NCBI GenBank assembly: GCA_002349525.1
Contig: DEDL01000035.1
Location: 14,973-78,972, forward strand
Source of the DNA: Lachnoclostridium sp. UBA2905
GTDB lineage: Bacteria; Bacillota; Clostridia; Lachnospirales; Lachnospiraceae
Direction: 5' to 3'
Length of the DNA: 64,000 nt
The translations under genes and the position numbers were made by a program. The notes below the pieces were generated by a model. It ran no database searches and was not told the origin of the DNA. It worked only from the letters and a program-made list of their open reading frames with translations. The first letter of the stretch is position 1. Each line of letters opens with the position of its first letter. Positions 55,236 to 63,381 of this stretch are shown here, one piece after another.

Positions 55236-56822
55236 ATGAAAAATGAGAATACAATCCATGCATACAGATATGGATTTTTGAAAATTGGGCTTCCATATAT
55301 TGAAGGAGAAAATGAGCCATGGCTTATATTTACCCATGAAGACGGCGAGAGTATTAAGGTAAGAGCATACAGGTCTTCTGATAATGAATGCAGTGTTAAT
55401 TTTTATCCGGAAAAAACCGGTATGTATACATACACTACATGTGAAAATAAGGTACTTGGGAAAATAGAAGTTTCTGTTGATGAAAATCATATTCGACACG
55501 GAATAGTGAAGGCATATAAGACTCATTTCAGGTACCAGGACGGAACATGGTTTTATCCTTTTGGAACTACAGTTTATGCTCTGGTTCACCAGCAAAATGA
55601 GCTTGTTGATACAACTATGGAGACACTTGCAGCGGCTCCATTTAATAAGGTAAGAATGTGCCTTTTTCCGAAACATTACGATTTTAATCACAATGAGCCT
55701 GAATTTTTTGCATTTGAAAAGGATGAAAATGGCAGATTTGACTTTACAAAACCATGCTTTGCCTTCTGGAACCAGCTTGAAAGAAGGATTGACCAGCTTG
55801 ATGGCATGGGAATACAGTGTGATCTTATATTATTTCATCCATATGACAGATGGGGCTTTGCGGATATGACTCTTAATGAGGCGAAGACCTACCTGGATTA
55901 TGCCATAAGAAGACTTGCTGCACATCCTAATATATGGTGGAGTATTGCAAATGAATTTGATCTTATGAAATATTCATTTGAGGAATGGGAGGAAATCGCA
56001 TCATTTACTGCTAAAATGGACCCATATGGACATCTTCTAAGCAATCACAACTGCATAGGTTTCTGGGATTTTGACAATAAGGATACCACTCATGTGTGCC
56101 TGCAGATTAAAGGCTGTGAAGAGGTTAGCGGTTTTATTCGCAAATATAGGAAGCCGCTTATGGTAGATGAGTGCTGCTATGAAGGAAACATTGCCTATGA
56201 ATGGGGGAATATATCCCCATTTGAAATGGTGAACAAATTCTGGATGACTATTGTGCAGGGGGGTTATTGTACCCACGGTGAGACATATCTTAGTGATGAA
56301 ACAATTGCAGCAATGACTTCCGGAAAAAAGGATGTGGATGATACGTTGTGGTGGTCAAAGGGTGGCAGCCTAAAAGGAGAAAGCCCTAAGCGCATTGCAT
56401 TTTTAAAGAGTATAATTGATAGTCTGCCGGAGCCGTTAACATATTGCGGCTATGAATTTTCAAGGGAAAGGTATGATGAGATAAATGAGGATCCGTCCAG
56501 GGCGGAAAATGATTTCTGGCTTGCAGTTGCAAGTGTTCCATGGGAAAGAGCCAGAGGAGCCATGCTTACAGGCAAGGAGTATGTGGCTTGTGCAGGCAAT
56601 GATGTGTTTCTGAAGTATACTGAACGAAAGTGTGCTGCAATTACTGATTTTAATCTGCCTGATGAGTATCTGTATGATGTATATCTTATTGATGTCTGGA
56701 ATATGACGAAAGAAAGGATTCTTTCTAAGGTTGGGGGAAGCCTGAAGGTGAAATTGCCAGGCAAAGAGGGGATGGCTCTTATGGCTGTTAAAAGAGAAAA
56801 TGACCAGGTGAAACACCATTAA
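55236..56822 (+). CDS. Putative intracellular glycoside hydrolase (DUF5060/DUF4038/DUF5605 type)
   Basis: 529 residues, no signal peptide. Domain order fits DUF5060 (beta-sandwich, about 10-90), a DUF4038-type (beta/alpha)8 barrel (about 95-390) and a C-terminal DUF5605-like beta domain (about 430-515). Likely catalytic acids are Glu in WWSIANEFDLM and Glu in PLMVDECCYEG, at the ends of strands 4 and 7 as in clan GH-A. Related barrels act on apiose- or rhamnose-containing plant polymers; substrate here is unknown. The start at 55236 is 9 bases after AAAGGG. Confidence 0.8.
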   Translation: MKNENTIHAYRYGFLKIGLPYIEGENEPWLIFTHEDGESIKVRAYRSSDNECSVNFYPEKTGMYTYTTCENKVLGKIEVSVDENHIRHGIVKAYKTHFRYQDGTWFYPFGTTVYALVHQQNELVDTTMETLAAAPFNKVRMCLFPKHYDFNHNEPEFFAFEKDENGRFDFTKPCFAFWNQLERRIDQLDGMGIQCDLILFHPYDRWGFADMTLNEAKTYLDYAIRRLAAHPNIWWSIANEFDLMKYSFEEWEEIASFTAKMDPYGHLLSNHNCIGFWDFDNKDTTHVCLQIKGCEEVSGFIRKYRKPLMVDECCYEGNIAYEWGNISPFEMVNKFWMTIVQGGYCTHGETYLSDETIAAMTSGKKDVDDTLWWSKGGSLKGESPKRIAFLKSIIDSLPEPLTYCGYEFSRERYDEINEDPSRAENDFWLAVASVPWERARGAMLTGKEYVACAGNDVFLKYTERKCAAITDFNLPDEYLYDVYLIDVWNMTKERILSKVGGSLKVKLPGKEGMALMAVKRENDQVKHH

Positions 56823-56848
56823 AAGTTTACTGAATTGTGCCTATTTCC

Positions 56849-56877
56849 TTGACTTTTTAATTTTGGATGTGTAAAGT
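56849..56877 (+). promoter_or_regulatory. Possible promoter of the znu operon
   Basis: ttgact at 56849-56854, 17 bases, taaagt at 56872-56877. No Zur-type palindrome could be made out in the gap. Confidence 0.4.
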
Positions 56878-56939
56878 GATTTTTGCATTTGTAAAATAAG
56901 TATCCAGGGACGTAACTTAAAGAATCGGAGATTACAGGC

Positions 56940-58073
56940 ATGATTAACAAAATATTATGCATGATTAAGAAGGCATGCATTATTAAGTCACATTTTGTAA
57001 ACAGAATACAGGCTTACATTACAAAAAGCTTTAGAGTAGATGTTTTGAACAAGACAGGAAAAAATGTAGTCAGGGTGTTTGGAGTTTCTCTTTCATTTTG
57101 CATTATTTTATGTATAAGCGGATTATTTTTGACGGGATGTTCAGTGTCAGAAAATGAGGGTGCGGATGATGGTAAGCAAAAGATAGTAACAACCCTTTAT
57201 GCACCGTATGATTTTGCAAAGAATGTTGGTGGGGACAGGGTGAATGTTAAGATGCTTTTGGCACCGGGAGAAGAAAGCCATTCCTATGACCCTACTCCAC
57301 AGGACATAATGGCGATTGAACACTGCGACCTTTTCATCTATAACGGTGGCGAGAACGAAAGCTGGGTGGAGGATATTCTTTCATCCCTTGACAGAGATAT
57401 ATCTGTAATAAAAATGATGGATCTTATTGATACTGTTTATGAGGAAGAAACTGTAGAGGGAATGCAGGCAGAAAAAGGGCATGAACATAAGGATGAGGAT
57501 GCGCATGAAGATGCAGACAGCCATGATAAGGAGGATGCTCACGAAGAATATGATGAGCATGTGTGGACTTCAATAGACAACGCAGTATCCATATCAGAGG
57601 CCATATGTAAAACTCTTGCGGACAGACAGCCTGGAGACCATGATTATTTTGAAAAGAATTATGAAGAATACAGGAATGAACTTATTCAGGTTAAAAATGA
57701 TATAAAAAATGTTGTGGATAATGGGTGCAGAAAAACTATTGTATTAGGTGACAGGTTTCCGATGAGATATTTTGTGGAGGAATTCGGTCTTGATTACTGC
57801 GCAGCATTTCCTGGCTGTTCAGCAGATACAGAAGCTAATGCATCAACTATAAAATTCCTTATTGATAAGGTTAGAACTGAAAAAATACCAGTGGTTTTCA
57901 AAATGGAACTTAGTAATGGAAATATCGCTAAAACCATAGCCGGGGAAACACAGGCGAAAACCACAACATTGTACGCCTGCCATAATATATCAGCAGATGA
58001 TTTTAAGGCTGGGACAGGCTATATTGATTTAATGCGGCGAAATGAGCAGGCACTTAAGGAGGCGTTGTATTAA
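56940..58073 (+). CDS. znuA: Zinc ABC transporter, substrate-binding lipoprotein (ZnuA-like)
   Basis: 377 residues. Lipobox FLTGC at Cys67, preceded by the hydrophobic segment 44-65 and an unusually long basic lead of about 43 residues; the true start may be downstream, but no better ribosome site than GGAG before 56940 was found. The metal-binding fold has PGEESHSYDPTPQD, a His/Asp/Glu-rich loop at about 178-206 (HEHKDEDAHEDADSH and on), typical for zinc, and LGDRFPMRYF. A Cys-rich pair DYCAAFPGC is also present. First gene of znuA-C-B. Confidence 0.93.
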   Translation: MINKILCMIKKACIIKSHFVNRIQAYITKSFRVDVLNKTGKNVVRVFGVSLSFCIILCISGLFLTGCSVSENEGADDGKQKIVTTLYAPYDFAKNVGGDRVNVKMLLAPGEESHSYDPTPQDIMAIEHCDLFIYNGGENESWVEDILSSLDRDISVIKMMDLIDTVYEEETVEGMQAEKGHEHKDEDAHEDADSHDKEDAHEEYDEHVWTSIDNAVSISEAICKTLADRQPGDHDYFEKNYEEYRNELIQVKNDIKNVVDNGCRKTIVLGDRFPMRYFVEEFGLDYCAAFPGCSADTEANASTIKFLIDKVRTEKIPVVFKMELSNGNIAKTIAGETQAKTTTLYACHNISADDFKAGTGYIDLMRRNEQALKEALY

Positions 58074-58774
58074 TGGCACTTATTACATGCGAAAATGTTG
58101 TTCTTGGATATGATGGCGAGAAAGTATTGTCAGATATTAATTTTGCCATAAACAGCGGTGATTACCTGTGCGTGGTTGGTGAAAACGGCGCAGGAAAAAG
58201 TACCCTTATAAAGGGACTTCTTAAGCTTATTAATCCAATGGAAGGAAAAATAATTCTGTCAGACGGTTTGAAACCGTCAGAGATAGGTTACCTTCCCCAG
58301 CAGACTGCCATACAGAAAAATTTCCCGGCAAGTATATTTGAGGTTGTTATATCCGGCAAATTAAACAGTATGGGCTTTAGAACATTTTATTCTTCAAAAG
58401 AAAAGAAGGATGCAATGGACAAAATTGAAATGATGGGTCTTAAGGGGCTTGAAAAAAGATGCTATCAGGATCTTTCGGGAGGGCAGCAGCAAAGAGTGCT
58501 GCTTGCAAGGGCACTCCTTGCAACAAGTAGAATGATACTTCTTGATGAACCGGTGGCAGGACTTGATCCGGTTGTAACAGCTGAGCTTTATGAGCTTATT
58601 AACAAAATAAACAAAGAAATGGGCATAACTGTCATAATGGTTTCACACGACATACACGCAGCCTTAAAGTATTCAACTCATATACTTCATTTGTCACACA
58701 GACAGCTGTTTTTTGGTGAAACCGGAAAATATATACACAGTGAAGCAGCTAAGGAATTTCTTGCAGTAGAATAG
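58073..58774 (+). CDS. znuC: Zinc ABC transporter, ATP-binding protein
   Basis: 233 residues. Walker A GENGAGKST, signature LSGGQQQR, Walker B RMILLDEPVAGLDP and the switch His in VSHDIH. The start overlaps the znuA stop by one base, so translation is coupled. Confidence 0.96.
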   Translation: MALITCENVVLGYDGEKVLSDINFAINSGDYLCVVGENGAGKSTLIKGLLKLINPMEGKIILSDGLKPSEIGYLPQQTAIQKNFPASIFEVVISGKLNSMGFRTFYSSKEKKDAMDKIEMMGLKGLEKRCYQDLSGGQQQRVLLARALLATSRMILLDEPVAGLDPVVTAELYELINKINKEMGITVIMVSHDIHAALKYSTHILHLSHRQLFFGETGKYIHSEAAKEFLAVE

Positions 58775-58809
58775 AAAAACAGAAGCTGGTGCGGAGGTGG
58801 AAAAGTAAT

Positions 58810-59628
58810 ATGTTACAGGCAATTGCAGATATATTCTCATATTCATTTTTAATGAGGGCGCTTATTGTAGGAGTGCTTGTGTCATTGTGTGCAAGTCTTT
58901 TAGGGGTAAGTCTGGTATTAAAGAGATATTCAATGATTGGTGATGGGCTTTCACATGTTGGATTTGGAGCCATGGCCGTTGCAACAGTATTAAATGCAGC
59001 ACCTCTTGCTGTGGCAATTCCGGTGTGTGTTATTACTGCATTTTTGCTTCTTCGAATAAATGAAAAGAGCAGTATGGGTGGCGATGCCGGAATTGCAGTG
59101 ACTTCAAGCGGGGCACTTGCAATAGGTATTATGGTCATATCCATGACAACCGGTGTTAATACGGATATATACAATTATATGTTTGGAAGTATTTTAGCCC
59201 TTGATAATACCGATATGATTTTATGTATTGTATTATCTGTTATTGTTATAACTATTTATTTTCTGTTTTATAACAGAATATTTGCAGTTACATTTGACGA
59301 AACATTTTCAAAAGCCACTGGAATTCATACCGGAATATACAATATGATTCTTGCTGTCCTTACAGCGGTGACTGTAGTTCTCGGAATGCGTATGATGGGA
59401 GCACTTCTAATATCGAGTCTTATAATATTCCCGTCCATGACTTCCATGAAGCTTTGCAAAACCTATAAAAGTGTAATTGTCGTGGCTGCAATAGTATCAG
59501 TTGTATGCTTTATAGCAGGTCTTTTAATATCTTATCTTTACGCTGCACCAACAGGTGCCAGTATTGTAGTGGTAAATATTGTAGTCCTTATAATAGCAGG
59601 AATAATTAAAAGAGGTAGAAGCAAATGA
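58810..59628 (+). CDS. znuB: Zinc ABC transporter, permease
   Basis: About 272 residues, eight or so membrane helices; ABC-3 family with LVLKRYSMIGDGLSHVGFGA and LLISSLIIFPSMTSMKL. The ATG at 58810 follows GGAGGTGG at about 10 bases; a GTG at 58789 overlaps that site. It overlaps maf by 4 bases (ATGA). Confidence 0.94.
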   Translation: MLQAIADIFSYSFLMRALIVGVLVSLCASLLGVSLVLKRYSMIGDGLSHVGFGAMAVATVLNAAPLAVAIPVCVITAFLLLRINEKSSMGGDAGIAVTSSGALAIGIMVISMTTGVNTDIYNYMFGSILALDNTDMILCIVLSVIVITIYFLFYNRIFAVTFDETFSKATGIHTGIYNMILAVLTAVTVVLGMRMMGALLISSLIIFPSMTSMKLCKTYKSVIVVAAIVSVVCFIAGLLISYLYAAPTGASIVVVNIVVLIIAGIIKRGRSK

Positions 59629-60266
59629 ATCCATTAACGAAAAATGATGCTTTATCATACAGAATTATCCTGGCATCAAAGTCTCCACGCAGAAAGGAAT
59701 TATTGGCTAAAACAGGACTTCCTTTTGAAATCTGTCCATCTGTGGGAGAGGAGATTAAACGAGGCCAAAACTGTCAGCAGATAGTTATGAATCTTGCCCA
59801 TGATAAGGCGAAGGAAGTGTATGACTTAACTGCAGATAATGGGCACAGCTTATGTAATACTCCGCTTCTTGTGATTGGCGCTGACACCATTGTTGTATAT
59901 AAAGATGAAATACTTGGAAAACCAAAGGATAAGGATGATGCCCGACGTATGATTTCTATGCTGTCAGGTAATTCCCATGATGTTTATACAGGGGTATGTC
60001 TTTATTATAGTGATGGGAAGACTAATGAAAACGTAAAGGTACATACCTTTTTTGAGGGTACTAAGGTGGAGTTTTATAGTCTTTCAGAAGAGGAGATAGA
60101 GGCATATATTAGCTGTCCGGACCCATATGATAAGGCAGGTTCCTACGGAATACAGGGCGATTTTGCCATCTACGTAAAAGGAATAAGAGGAGATTACAAC
60201 AATGTTGTGGGACTTCCCCTTGCAAGACTTTATCACGAAATGAAGGAACTGGGAATTATATTCTAA
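59625..60266 (+). CDS. maf: Maf-type nucleoside triphosphate pyrophosphatase
   Basis: Hydrolyses dTTP/UTP or modified nucleotides to monophosphates. 213 residues with ILASKSPRRKELL (substrate loop), the catalytic GADTIVVYKDEILGKPKD and YDKAGSYGIQG. The coupled start with znuB suggests a single transcript, though the functions are not related. A terminator follows. Confidence 0.95.
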   Translation: MNPLTKNDALSYRIILASKSPRRKELLAKTGLPFEICPSVGEEIKRGQNCQQIVMNLAHDKAKEVYDLTADNGHSLCNTPLLVIGADTIVVYKDEILGKPKDKDDARRMISMLSGNSHDVYTGVCLYYSDGKTNENVKVHTFFEGTKVEFYSLSEEEIEAYISCPDPYDKAGSYGIQGDFAIYVKGIRGDYNNVVGLPLARLYHEMKELGIIF

Positions 60267-60278
60267 TATTAGTTTTGC

Positions 60279-60313
60279 AAGGTCACACTGCCAGTCTGCA
60301 GGGTGGCCTTTTT
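60279..60313 (+). terminator. Terminator after maf
   Basis: Imperfect stem ggtcacactgc / gcagggtggcc (arms 60281-60291 and 60298-60308) followed by ttttta. A second, perfect 8 bp hairpin, ctccggcg / cgccggag, lies at 60319-60347 without a T-run and may serve the convergent cotJC transcript. Confidence 0.7.
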
Positions 60314-60392
60314 AAGTGCTCCGGCGCATTACTGCAATCCGCCGGAGCCTTGAGCTTGGTTGAGATATGCTACAGCATTATATTTTACAGCA

Positions 60393-61016
60393 TTATTTTG
60401 TGCAATTTCCCTTCCTTTTGCATTTATCAAAATCAGGATTGAAGGCATAGAAATTCTTAAAGTTAAGTTCATCCTGAATTATTCTAAGTCCCTCGCCAAA
60501 ACGCTGAAAATGAACAACTTCACGTTCTCTGAGAAAACGGATTGGGTCACATACTTCCGGATCCTTTACAAGTCTAAGGATATTATCGTAGGTGGTTCGT
60601 GCCTTTTGCTCAGCTGCCATATCCTCAACCAGGTCAGTTACAGGGTCCCCCTTTGACTGGAATTCACAGGCATTAAAAGGTATACCGCCAGCTGCCTGAG
60701 GCCAGATTCCAAGGGTATGATCAACGTAATATTTATCAAAACCGGATGCAGCTATCTGCTCTGGAGTGAGGTCTTTTGTTAGCTGGTGAACGATGGCTGC
60801 TACTATTTCGAGATGGGAAATCTCCTCGGTAGCTATGTCCGTCATCAGCCCTGCGACCTTTCTGTTTTTGCAGGAATAACGCTGGGAAAGATAACGCATG
60901 GATGCACCCATTTCACCATCCGGGCCCCCGTACTGACTAATAATAATCTGTGCTATTTTTGGGTCACACTTTGTAATCTTAACAGGATACTGGAGTCTTC
61001 TTTCATAAGTCCACAT
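60393..61016 (-). CDS. cotJC: CotJC, manganese-catalase-like spore coat protein
   Basis: 207 residues of the manganese catalase family: metal-binding Glu/His positions in QYGGPDGEMGASMRYLSQ, ATEEISHLEIVAA and EQKARTTYDNIL, and REREVVHFQRFGE. In Bacillus it is built into the inner spore coat through CotJA. The start at 61016 follows GGAAGGAG; a longer reading runs through cotJB's end. The C-terminus is Lys/Cys-rich (FDKCKRKGNCTK). Confidence 0.95.
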   Translation of the reverse strand: MWTYERRLQYPVKITKCDPKIAQIIISQYGGPDGEMGASMRYLSQRYSCKNRKVAGLMTDIATEEISHLEIVAAIVHQLTKDLTPEQIAASGFDKYYVDHTLGIWPQAAGGIPFNACEFQSKGDPVTDLVEDMAAEQKARTTYDNILRLVKDPEVCDPIRFLREREVVHFQRFGEGLRIIQDELNFKNFYAFNPDFDKCKRKGNCTK

Positions 61017-61020
61017 ATAA

Positions 61021-61269
61021 TCACTCTCCTTCCCATGGCCATGGTGAAGAAACCCAGGTCCAGTCTGGTGTATTGACATTGTAGCGTGTCAATGGTCCAT
61101 AGATATTTTCATATTCCTTTATGGCCTCATTTCGTATTTTTTTGTATTTGTTATAGTAGGCCATGGCTGATTTGTCATGAGGGTGGGTATCTAAAAATAA
61201 AGAAACATCATCAAGTACGAAGCTTACTTCATTTATAAAATGAAGCATATTTTCTTTACCCTTATTCAT
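61021..61269 (-). CDS. cotJB: CotJB spore coat protein
   Basis: 82 residues of the CotJB family: NEVSFVLDDVSLFLDTHP and AMAYYNKYKKIRNEA, ending in TPDWTWVSSPWPWEGE. The start follows GAGAGGTG and lies inside cotJA by 8 bases; its stop is 4 bases before cotJC. Function in coat assembly is known only by association. Confidence 0.93.
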   Translation of the reverse strand: MNKGKENMLHFINEVSFVLDDVSLFLDTHPHDKSAMAYYNKYKKIRNEAIKEYENIYGPLTRYNVNTPDWTWVSSPWPWEGE

Positions 61270-61591
61270 AGGCACCTCTCTTTCCAATGCAGGCAGCCTT
61301 GTCGCCATAAAATGGGAGAACCAGCTCTGCAAATATTGTTCCATGATTAAGTCCGTGTTCAGCATCTAAGACCTGGTCAAATCTTTGCCAGGGCACATAA
61401 GCCATGGCTAGTGAGAAGCCGTTAAGACGGTCATAAGACTGGGTTTCATAAGGCTCTTGCTTACAATCCATGTTCAGCCTGCCAGCATACATGTTGCTCA
61501 TATTCATGTTATTCATATTTGTGTTGTTTACATTCATGTTGCCCATGTTGTTCATGTTCATGTTTCTCATGTTCATGTCATTTAAGTCCAT
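61262..61591 (-). CDS. cotJA: CotJA spore coat protein with Met/Asn repeat N-terminus
   Basis: 109 residues. The C-terminal half (about 45-109: LAMAYVPWQRFDQVLDAEHGLNHGTIFAELVLPFYG) is a clear CotJA. The first about 35 residues are almost only Met, Asn and a few Gly, Asp and Thr in near-repeats of MNMNNM type, not part of the usual Bacillus protein. First gene of cotJABC; the start follows GGAGG. The promoter is expected to be mother-cell-specific but was not identified. Confidence 0.92.
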   Translation of the reverse strand: MDLNDMNMRNMNMNNMGNMNVNNTNMNNMNMSNMYAGRLNMDCKQEPYETQSYDRLNGFSLAMAYVPWQRFDQVLDAEHGLNHGTIFAELVLPFYGDKAACIGKRGAYE

Positions 61592-61696
61592 CTAATTTAC
61601 CTCCGGGTTAATTTAATATTATGATATGAGAAAGGACACAATTTGACACAGATGTTCCTTAATCGATGGAAAATTTTTAAAATTATAATTTAGGGA

Positions 61697-61725
61697 TTGA
61701 CATTTTGAAATCATGAAAATATAAT
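61697..61725 (+). promoter_or_regulatory. Consensus sigma-A promoter of the trpX T-box transcript
   Basis: ttgaca at 61697-61702, 17 bases, tataat at 61720-61725: both boxes perfect. Start near 61732. Confidence 0.85.
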
Positions 61726-61731
61726 GTTAGT

Positions 61732-62058
61732 AACATTTTGATATAAACCTATGAAAAAGAAGAGTACCATGTTGTATATTCTATAGAGAGCTCCTGATGG
61801 TGGAATTGGAGTGATGAGCATTATGGGAATGGACTTTTGAGGGTGACTTGAACGGCATAGCATAGAGAATATAAACAGATGATTATCTGATATGTGTATA
61901 TTTTGGATGCCCAGTAGACGTCAACGGGAGAACCTATCCGTTATCAACAGGTGATGTGTGATGGCACATGATTTGAGTGGACTTTTTAAGTCAATTTGGG
62001 TGGTACCGCAGGAATTATACTCTTGTCCCATGTTTTACATGGGATGAGAGTTTTTTTA
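61732..62058 (+). promoter_or_regulatory. T-box leader (tRNA-sensing riboswitch), probably for tRNA-Trp
   Basis: Stem I parts: agagag (61785) and the distal ctcctgatggtggaattggag; a candidate specifier TGG at 61830-61832 in gaaTGGacttttgag. The T-box sequence gggtggtaccgcagg is at 61998-62012. The terminator is ctct..tcccatgt / acatggga..agag (62020-62050) with seven T. Uncharged tRNA would bind the specifier and the tggt bulge and stop terminator formation. Trp is inferred from the TGG and the TrpX-like gene; the bulge base (U) would pair best with an A discriminator and only by wobble with the G of tRNA-Trp, so Tyr is not excluded. Confidence 0.88.
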
Positions 62059-62070
62059 TTTCAGTCGATA

Positions 62071-62150
62071 AGACTCCCACTTCTACAGGTGGTGAGTAAT
62101 AACAAATATTACGCACCAAGTCCCACGTGCGTTCGACTTGACTTGCAAAA
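62071..62150 (+). repeat. Joined R2/R1 module (R2 copy D, R1 copy 3 second half)
   Basis: R2 part: cccacttctacaggtgg, then gtgagtaataacaaat (62071-62108). It passes straight into the R1 second half acgcaccaagtccc / acgtgcgttcgacttg (62110-62140), which can fold as acgcac / gtgcgt. It lies between the T-box terminator and trpX. Confidence 0.75.
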
Positions 62151-62228
62151 CTCAGTATGTTATCAAAAATGACGCTCATTCTCCATCAGAAAACAAAAAT
62201 ATTTAGTTTAATTCAGGAGGAATTTATT

Positions 62229-63284
62229 ATGACAAAGAAGAGTTTATTGAAGAAAATGGTAGCAGGAGTTTTAATGTGTGGTATGGCAGCAGGTCTTACT
62301 GCATGTGGAGCAGGTACAGGAGAAAGTGCAAGTGCAGACAAAACATTTAAAATCGGAATCTGTAATTATGTTGATGATGCTTCACTTAATCAGATTGTTG
62401 ATAACATAAAGGGACAGCTTGAAACACTTGGCAATGAAAAGAATGTTAAATTTGATATTGATTATGAAAACTGTAATGCAGATCCAACAGTTCTTACACA
62501 GATAATTGATAACTTTATAGCAGATGATGTTAAGTTAATGGTTGGTGTTGCAACACCTGTTGCAGTTGCAATGCAGACAGCAACAGAAGACAATAAGATT
62601 CCGGTTGTATTTTCAGCCGTTTCAGATCCTGAAGGATCTGAGCTTGTTGCATCAAATGATGCGCCAGGGGCTAACATAACAGGTACATCAGACTACCTTG
62701 ATACTAATGCAATTATGGATCTTATATTTACAGCAAATCCTGATGCTAAGAAAATTGGTCTTTTATATGACCAGGGACAGGATTCATCAACAACCCCAAT
62801 TGCCAATGCAAAGGAATATCTTGATGCAAAGGAAATTGAGTATGTAGAAAAAACAGGAACAACAACTGATGAAGTAATGCTTGCAGCAGATGCACTTGTT
62901 GCAGCCGGAGTAGATGCAGTATTTACACCAACGGACAATACAATTATGACAGCTGAACTTTCAATATATGAAAAATTTGCTGATGCATCAATTCCACATT
63001 ATACTGGAGCAGATTCATTTGCCCTTAATGGAGCATTTTTAGGATACGGTGTTGATTATGCTAATCTTGGTGTTGAAACAGCTAATATGATATCAAAGAT
63101 ACTTGTGGATGGCGAGGATCCTGCAACACTTCCGGTTATGACATTTGATAACGGAACAGCAACAATCAATACAGAAACATGTGGAAAGCTTGGACTTGAC
63201 TTTGCTGATATTTCAAAGAAATTCCAGCCAATGTGTACAAAGGTAAATGAGATTAAAACAGCTGAAAGCTTTGATGAGCAGTAA
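62229..63284 (+). CDS. trpX: ABC transporter substrate-binding lipoprotein, TrpX-like
   Basis: 351 residues of the ABC_sub_bind family (PF04392). Lipoprotein signal with LTAC at Cys26; mature part has FKIGICNYVDDASLNQIVD, VGVATPVAVAMQ, PVVFSAVSDPEGSEL and the late GYGVDYANLGVETANM. Members downstream of Trp or Tyr T-boxes are named TrpX and are thought to bind an aromatic amino acid or indole. The start at 62229 follows CAGGAGG. The permease gene follows after 97 bases occupied by an R1 module. Confidence 0.88.
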   Translation: MTKKSLLKKMVAGVLMCGMAAGLTACGAGTGESASADKTFKIGICNYVDDASLNQIVDNIKGQLETLGNEKNVKFDIDYENCNADPTVLTQIIDNFIADDVKLMVGVATPVAVAMQTATEDNKIPVVFSAVSDPEGSELVASNDAPGANITGTSDYLDTNAIMDLIFTANPDAKKIGLLYDQGQDSSTTPIANAKEYLDAKEIEYVEKTGTTTDEVMLAADALVAAGVDAVFTPTDNTIMTAELSIYEKFADASIPHYTGADSFALNGAFLGYGVDYANLGVETANMISKILVDGEDPATLPVMTFDNGTATINTETCGKLGLDFADISKKFQPMCTKVNEIKTAESFDEQ

Positions 63285-63361
63285 TTCTGAGAATAATAAG
63301 TCAGCCTTCGCTGACCAAAATCACGCACCAAATCCCGCGTGAGTTCGACTTGAATTAGTAC
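63284..63361 (+). repeat. R1 dispersed repeat module, copy 4
   Basis: Starts at the trpX stop: ttctgagaataataag, the hairpin gtcagccttcgctgac, aaaatcacgcaccaaatccc and gcgtgagttcgacttg. It parallels copy 1 at 17690 over its whole length. Confidence 0.75.
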
Positions 63362-63381
63362 TATAACAGGAGGTATGAATT

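Larger units (their letters stand above)
61592..62228. other. 637-base gap: cotJ upstream region and trpX leader
   Basis: No gene is seen. The left part (61592-61690) should hold the cotJ promoter on the minus strand. The rest holds the trp promoter, the T-box leader with its terminator, a joined R2/R1 repeat, and the trpX ribosome site AGGAGG at 62215. Confidence 0.6.

Noticed and set aside
56823..56939. Zur operator before znuA
   Set aside because: No palindrome resembling the Firmicute Zur box could be seen, only an A/T-rich promoter.
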